DNA of 7,423 nucleotides. It comes from Acidimicrobiales bacterium (GTDB lineage: Bacteria; Actinomycetota; Acidimicrobiia; Acidimicrobiales; RAAP-2). This document shows positions 4,266-7,423 of this stretch, piece by piece; the first letter of the stretch is position 1, and the number at the start of each line of letters is the position of its first letter. The notes beneath the pieces were generated by a model that ran no database searches, was not told where the DNA came from, and was given only the letters and a program-made list of their open reading frames with translations. The position numbers and the translations under genes are program-made. The DNA lies in the NCBI GenBank assembly GCA_017883105.1, contig JADGOF010000099.1, forward strand, positions 1 through 7,423. The letters run 5' to 3'.

Positions 4266-4916
4266 GTGGGCGATTCAAAAGACAACTCGATCGAGGCGAA
4301 GCGGAAAGTCGATTTCGTGCTCAACACGATGCAGCTACTCCACGTCGACCTACCGTGGGGATCGGCAGACGCGTCGACAGCCGAAGCTCTTGTACGGGTC
4401 GGTGATCGGTTCGTACCAAACAGGATCTCCGTTGACTTCCCGGGCCGCGATGGGCAACCTTCGTTGCATCTTGACCTTGGCGTCGTCAACGGTGTGCCTC
4501 AGTGTCGATCACTCACTGTCTCGAGCGTTGACGACGGACGTGCCGTGCGACCGGTCGATCTGACTGCTATCAAGCTGAATGATTGGGTTGCCGACGTGTT
4601 CGCCGCTTTTGCAATCGAGGTTGATGAAAACGGGCTCGGCAGCAAGAAGTACGGAGGCCCGGCAGCAAGTCGGCAGACGGTAGCCGCAGCGGAGACTTTC
4701 CAGCGCTCCCGTCGAGGGAAGGGTAACCGGGTGCGCAGTCCCCAACTGATCGAAGCTGCAGCGCAGGTCTATCGGGAACATTTCGATGACCGGCCCATTC
4801 AAGCGGTGATGGCGGCGTTCGGCGTCAGTGAACGGACCGCAAGTGGGTGGATCACCGATGCCCGGCGCACGTACGACTACCTGCCCGAAACCAAACGAGG
4901 AAAGAAGTTGATATGA
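4266..4916 (+). CDS. HTH-tailed protein upstream of the integrase, unknown role
   Basis: The product (216 residues from the GTG at 4266) has an N-terminal domain of mixed strands and helices (KVDFVLNTMQLLHVDLPWG, then NRISVDFPGRDGQPSLHLDL) that I do not recognise. Its C-terminal HTH (about residues 150-205) reads SPQLIEAAAQVYREHF, then PIQAVMAAFGVSERTASGWI and DARRTYDYL. This layout recurs directly upstream of integrases in actinobacterial mobile elements, usually as a hypothetical protein, and a DNA-binding regulatory role is likely. I chose GTG 4266 because GAGG lies five bases upstream and it avoids overlap with the divergent gene. An ATG at 4176 would add 30 residues, with GGGG directly against it. 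The stop overlaps the integrase start (ATGA). Confidence 0.65.
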   Translation: MGDSKDNSIEAKRKVDFVLNTMQLLHVDLPWGSADASTAEALVRVGDRFVPNRISVDFPGRDGQPSLHLDLGVVNGVPQCRSLTVSSVDDGRAVRPVDLTAIKLNDWVADVFAAFAIEVDENGLGSKKYGGPAASRQTVAAAETFQRSRRGKGNRVRSPQLIEAAAQVYREHFDDRPIQAVMAAFGVSERTASGWITDARRTYDYLPETKRGKKLI

Positions 4917-5023
4917 CGACTACTAGTAAGCGCAGTACTACGGCGGCACCTCGTAAGGATCCGAAGACGGACACATGGTGGTTCATCTTCGATTCGGTGC
5001 ACCCGAACCCGGACGGTTCATGA
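4913..5023 (+). CDS. N-terminal piece of the integrase, ended by an in-frame TGA
   Basis: The ATG at 4913 overlaps the stop of the upstream HTH gene. It gives a Thr/Ser-rich lead, then DTWWFIFDSVHPNPDGS and a TGA at 5021-5023. This is the first strand of the arm-binding domain of actinobacterial tyrosine recombinases. The same frame continues directly after the TGA with RQIKRRGFTTRGAAKAELDR and reaches the main integrase ORF without another stop. A single C-to-T change in an Arg codon (CGA), or G-to-A in Trp (TGG), would explain the stop. The TGA is followed by C, a context known to be leaky. Confidence 0.75.
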   Translation: MTTTSKRSTTAAPRKDPKTDTWWFIFDSVHPNPDGS

Positions 5024-5134
5024 CGCCAGATCAAACGGCGAGGATTCACGACCAGGGGCGCAGCGAAGGCCGAGCTCGACCGCCTGCGCCGGGAGGATGC
5101 CGACCTGATCGCTCCGGTTGACGGGACACTGACC

Positions 5135-6145
5135 GTGGGCATGGTGCTCGATCAGTTCATCCGAGCGAAGCGACTGGCCGGTCGTACCCCGAACACGATC
5201 AGCCAGTATGAATGGGCAGCGGTCCAGGCGAAGGCCCGGTGGGCAGGATGGGCAGCGGACAAACTGACCGGGGATCACGTCGAAGACGCCTATTCCGAGC
5301 TGCTCGCCGATGGTCGGCGTCAGTGGCACCGCGGCAAAGGGACGGTATCCACCGGTAAGCCGATGGCTCGGCGGTCGGTCCAGATCATTCACAAGACGGT
5401 GAAGGCGGCGTTTCAACTGTCCGTCGACAAGGGCCAACTCATCCGCAACCCGGCCCGTCTGGTCTCCGTTGCGGGCGATGATGACCGGGACGATCGGCCA
5501 CACTGGACGGCCTCCGAGGTCGGGCGGTTTCTCGACTTCATGGCGACCCGTACCGATCTGCCGAAGGGCCTGGTCGAAGTGATGGCCGATACCGGTGCCC
5601 GGGTCGGTGAGGTCTGCGGTGTCCGGTGGTCAGTGGTCGACCTCGAAGCGGGAACGGCGGCCATCGTGGGCCAGCTCGTCGGCGATCCCCGGGATTCCAA
5701 GATGTTGACGTTCGGAAAGACGAAGCGGCCTCGGTCGAAGTCCACACTTTCGCTGCACCCGGACACCGTCTCGGCCCTGAAGCAACGGAAGACCGAACAA
5801 GCCGAAGACCGGCTCAAGATGGGATCTGGTTGGCCTACGGTCGGCGTGTCAGCGGATCTGGTCTTCACGTGGCCCGATGGTCAGGCGCTCAATCCGAAGA
5901 CGGTGAGCCGGATCGTGGGGCGGCTTTCGACTACGGCAGGACTCCCCCGGCTCACCGCTCATGGTCTCCGGCACTCCTTCGCAACCGCTGCACTCGAAGC
6001 ACGGGTCCCGGTCGAGGTAGTAGCTGCTCGCCTGGGCAACACGGCCCGGATGGTGCAGGAGGTCTACCAGCATCACATCCCCGCCGAAGACGAGGCGGCG
6101 GCGTTGCTCGTAGGCAACCTCTACCGGGCTGTCCGAGAAAGCTGA
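5135..6145 (+). CDS. int: Tyrosine recombinase (phage-type integrase), downstream of the in-frame TGA
   Basis: Site-specific recombinase that would integrate and excise the element at the adjacent tRNA gene. From GTG 5135 (336 residues) it contains the SAM-like core-binding domain (about 1-105) and the catalytic domain. Visible residues are Arg156 (DTGARVGEV), Lys197 in GKTKRPRS, His276 and Arg279 in HGLRHS, and nucleophile Tyr311 in EVYQHH. The position nine residues before the Tyr, usually His or Trp, is Asn302. The natural protein would start at 4913 (410 residues, counting the stop as one); the TGA at codon 37 removes the arm-binding domain unless read through. GTG 5135 has no strong ribosome binding site, so reinitiation would be weak. 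It ends 87 bases before the tRNA 3' end, as expected for an integrase beside its attachment site. Confidence 0.9.
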   Translation: MGMVLDQFIRAKRLAGRTPNTISQYEWAAVQAKARWAGWAADKLTGDHVEDAYSELLADGRRQWHRGKGTVSTGKPMARRSVQIIHKTVKAAFQLSVDKGQLIRNPARLVSVAGDDDRDDRPHWTASEVGRFLDFMATRTDLPKGLVEVMADTGARVGEVCGVRWSVVDLEAGTAAIVGQLVGDPRDSKMLTFGKTKRPRSKSTLSLHPDTVSALKQRKTEQAEDRLKMGSGWPTVGVSADLVFTWPDGQALNPKTVSRIVGRLSTTAGLPRLTAHGLRHSFATAALEARVPVEVVAARLGNTARMVQEVYQHHIPAEDEAAALLVGNLYRAVRES

Positions 6146-6193
6146 CGCCTCCCGCTTGTGACCATCCTGTGACCACTGGTCGGATTCTGTCGA

Positions 6194-6209
6194 GGCCGGC
6201 AGGCCGGCC
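6194..6209. terminator. GGCCGG hairpin after the integrase
   Basis: GGCCGG (6194-6199) and CCGGCC (6204-6209) pair around a four-base loop, 48 bases after the integrase stop and before the convergent tRNA. There is no T-tract. It could end transcription from either side; inferred from position. Confidence 0.4.
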
Positions 6210-6232
6210 GCATGCCCTGACCTGCACCTTCG

Positions 6233-6275
6233 TGGTCGGGCTGCCGGGATTTGAACCCGGGACCTCTTGACCCCC
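6233..6275. other. Probable attachment site (att core) in the tRNA-Pro 3' half
   Basis: Tyrosine integrases of this class commonly recombine within the anticodon-to-3'-end part of a tRNA. The integrase position points here. The exact crossover cannot be fixed without the second att copy, so the limits given are only the 3' half of the tRNA gene. Confidence 0.45.
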
Positions 6276-6310
6276 AGTCAAGCGCGCTAACCAAGCTGCG
6301 CCACAGCCCG
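6233..6310 (-). tRNA. tRNA-Pro (anticodon GGG), likely integration site
   Basis: The minus strand folds into a full cloverleaf: acceptor CGGGCTG/CAGCCCG, a D-arm with AGCTTGGTTAG, anticodon stem CTTGA/TCAAG around loop CTGGGGG (anticodon GGG, read as Pro), a short variable loop, T-stem CCGGG/CCCGG with TTCAAAT, discriminator A, and an encoded CCA. Its 3' end faces the integrase 87 bases away, the normal geometry for an element that integrated into the tRNA 3' end and rebuilt it. The other copy of the 3' segment, marking the far element end, is not in this window and should lie to the left. Confidence 0.95.
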
Positions 6311-6500
6311 TTTGTCCAGTCCCAGGTCAGAGGCCATGTTTCTGGCCGCTGGCCCTTCCTCTCCCCAACCGAGTAGCTACCGGAGTAGCAACGCTGATTG
6401 GACTTTGGACTGGAAAAATCATCGTAGCCGAAGCCCAACACTTCCCCACTGCCAGCTACAACGCCACCGTTTCCTGTTGCGCAATCTCCTCGGAACAGTG
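6311..6500. other. Spacer between the tRNA-Pro and the transposase relic
   Basis: About 190 bases with no supportable gene. The minus-strand frames here follow the transposase relic without recognisable homology. It should hold the tRNA promoter near 6315-6360 on the minus strand, but I see no good -35/-10 pair. GTAGCTAC (6373-6380) is a short palindrome of unknown meaning. Confidence 0.35.
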
Positions 6501-6841
6501 TCAGGCGGCAACCGGACGAGGTACGTTCTTGCTAGGCAGCGACACCGACGCAATCGACAACGGGACGGGATCTTCGTTGCGTGCATGATCGTGCCCGTCA
6601 GCACCGAGAACTGCTTCTTGCACGGGCGGCACTTCCACACCCGACGCTGACTCAGGCTGCCCCCTGCCGTCTTGCGGCTGGTCCCGTTCGTGGGGACGAT
6701 CAGGTAAACGTCGCACCCCTCACAGTGGGCACACCGGGGGCCGTCCGCCCACCGCAGATCCTCCATGTAGACGTAGGCGTCGGCCTCAGTGACGATCTGT
6801 TGGCTGAGGCTTGCGACGGTGACTCGTGCGGTCGTGCTCAT
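6501..6841 (-). pseudogene. IS1595-family transposase, truncated and frameshifted
   Basis: From ATG 6841 the frame matches the N-terminal zinc ribbon of IS1595-type transposases: LRWADGPRCAHC, then GGSLSQRRVWKCRPC and KKQFSVLTGTIMHATKIP, with two CxxC pairs. A five-base tandem duplication (ACGGG twice, 6560-6569) then breaks the frame. Dropping one copy continues as KIPLSIASVSLPSKN, which fits the family (compare the usual PL-W and SSKNG positions), before stopping at 6501. The DDE catalytic domain is absent. The unshifted frame runs to 6419 without homology. It cannot be active. It lies on the host side of the tRNA and is probably not part of the element. Confidence 0.75.
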
Positions 6842-6981
6842 AGACCCATTGTCACAGGAGGGTGTAGCATCGAAACCCCTGTCAGGGGCCTATATCGGAA
6901 GCAGTTATCCGCAAGGCATCGGCGTAGGCTCCGTGGATGCCCACCACCCTCTGGTCAGAACCGATCAAGGAGGCACCGGCT
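6842..6981. other. Spacer holding a possible IS end and the promoter region of the next gene
   Basis: This 140-base gap contains the inverted repeat at 6876-6888, a TATAT stretch at 6891-6895 and a strong ribosome binding site for the rightward gene (AAGGAGG, 6967-6973). An IS1595 terminal repeat would be expected between the transposase start and about 6890, but without the other IS end it cannot be confirmed. Confidence 0.35.
6876..6888. repeat. Inverted repeat CCCCTG-T-CAGGGG
   Basis: A perfect six-base inverted repeat with a one-base centre, 35 bases upstream of the transposase relic start. It could be an operator or the edge of the IS. It cannot form a normal RNA hairpin because the loop is too small. 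Confidence 0.6.
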
Positions 6982-7371
6982 GTGACGATAACGGCCGGGC
7001 TGAGCCTCACTACATGGCTGGCGGCGACACCTCGGGTCACCTGGTGGCCCATCATCCTGTTCGGAGGACTGACAGGGGTCGGTGTCGCCCTATGGGTCGT
7101 CCGTTCCATTCGGGAGCAGCGAGCTAATCCCGAAAACGTCACCATTGCCGACGTTGCCAACAAGGTGGACAAGCTGAGACGCCAGATGATCGTCCAAAAG
7201 GGAACCGGACCTCCGAAGCCAGCGGGCACCTCGCATGTATTTGCTACCGCTGGAACGTTCACAACGGCCTTTGGTGCTGGGCCAGTGTCGATCACGCTTC
7301 CGCCCGGAAAACCGATGTCTGTCCCTGCCGGTACGGTCATTGAGACGCCCAGTTCCGAGATGCCACGGTGA
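6982..7371 (+). CDS. Unknown single-membrane-segment protein
   Basis: The GTG at 6982 has a strong ribosome binding site (AAGGAGG ending eight bases upstream), which favours it over the ATG at 6937. The 129-residue product has one hydrophobic segment (about residues 21-41, WWPIILFGGLTGVGVALWVV), then a basic charged helix (RSIREQRANPENVTIADVANKVDKLRRQ) that probably lies in the cytoplasm. The C-terminal part is rich in Gly, Pro and beta-type residues (TFTTAFGAGPVSITLPPGKP). I do not recognise the family; a phage holin or a secreted enzyme seems unlikely from the layout. It stands on the host side of the tRNA, oriented away from the element. Confidence 0.6.
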   Translation: MTITAGLSLTTWLAATPRVTWWPIILFGGLTGVGVALWVVRSIREQRANPENVTIADVANKVDKLRRQMIVQKGTGPPKPAGTSHVFATAGTFTTAFGAGPVSITLPPGKPMSVPAGTVIETPSSEMPR

Positions 7372-7402
7372 CGCCAGTCGTCCACAGCTCCCAAGGCTCC
7401 TG

Positions 7403-7422
7403 TTTTTTTGCGGTAACACCGC
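7403..7422 (+). other. T7 run followed by a GCGGT/ACCGC hairpin
   Basis: T7 (7403-7409) follows the last gene by 31 bases and is itself followed by GCGGT-AAC-ACCGC (7410-7422). The order is reversed from a normal intrinsic terminator on the plus strand, and on the minus strand the hairpin precedes an A-run, so I do not call a terminator. The window ends here. Confidence 0.35.
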
Positions 7423-7423
7423 C

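Noticed and set aside
5021..5023. TGA read as Trp across the whole genome (code change)
   Set aside because: Other genes in the window, such as the small terminase and the integrase itself, end at TGA in positions consistent with normal stops and overlaps.
5626..6270. 214-codon plus-strand frame overlapping the integrase
   Set aside because: It overlaps the catalytic domain of the integrase in another frame and runs into the tRNA gene.
6312..6650. 112-codon plus-strand frame beside the tRNA
   Set aside because: It is antisense to the transposase relic and has no recognisable features or ribosome binding site.
7390..7423. Intrinsic terminator at the right edge
   Set aside because: The T-run precedes the hairpin instead of following it, and no convincing stem lies just before the T-run.

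Overview
The window is GC-rich with compact, translationally coupled genes. It looks like one flank of an integrated phage-derived or satellite-like element in a high-GC bacterium, probably an actinomycete. The taxonomic guess rests on base composition, codon style and gene layout. That layout (integrase, excisionase-like protein, RecA-like Rep ATPase, several small proteins, P27-type small terminase) resembles the phiRv1/phiRv2 family of prophage-like elements. No capsid, portal, prohead protease or large terminase gene is visible. Either this is a satellite that borrows them from a helper phage, or they lie beyond position 1.

Right side (about 6146-7423): a tRNA-Pro(GGG) gene on the minus strand (6233-6310) is the likely integration target. 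Its 3' end faces the integrase, and the host backbone is inferred to begin to its right. The backbone part holds a decayed IS1595-family transposase and a GTG-started one-membrane-segment protein of unknown function.

Centre (3716-6145): a short divergent control region (4198-4265) separates two operons. The rightward operon encodes an HTH-tailed protein followed, with an ATGA overlap, by a tyrosine recombinase. The recombinase reading frame is cut by an in-frame TGA at codon 37. The leftward operon starts with an excisionase-like HTH protein, then a 75-residue unknown, then the RecA-like (AAA_25/RepA-type) ATPase. The ATPase has lost roughly 25-30 residues between Walker B and its C-terminal domain through an out-of-frame deletion, which splits it into two overlapping ORFs.

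Left (1-2651): directly 3' of the ATPase lies a 141-bp non-coding region packed with TGCGCA palindromes, a candidate replication origin or operator. Beyond it the leftward series continues: a 58-residue zinc-binding-like protein, a 15-codon coupling ORF, a 158-residue and a 100-residue unknown, a G-quadruplex/hairpin-bearing spacer, the small terminase, a Cys-motif protein coupled to it by TGATG, a hairpin, a small membrane-anchor-like ORF that appears frameshifted, and the first codons of a gene running off the left edge.

Taken together, the excisionase/integrase pair would move the element at the tRNA-Pro gene, the ATPase and TGCGCA cluster would replicate it, and the small terminase would mark its DNA for packaging. 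Damage in the integrase, the ATPase and a small surface-type ORF suggests either an element in decay or unusual expression. I cannot exclude local sequence errors for the single-base cases, but the ATPase deletion cannot be explained that way.
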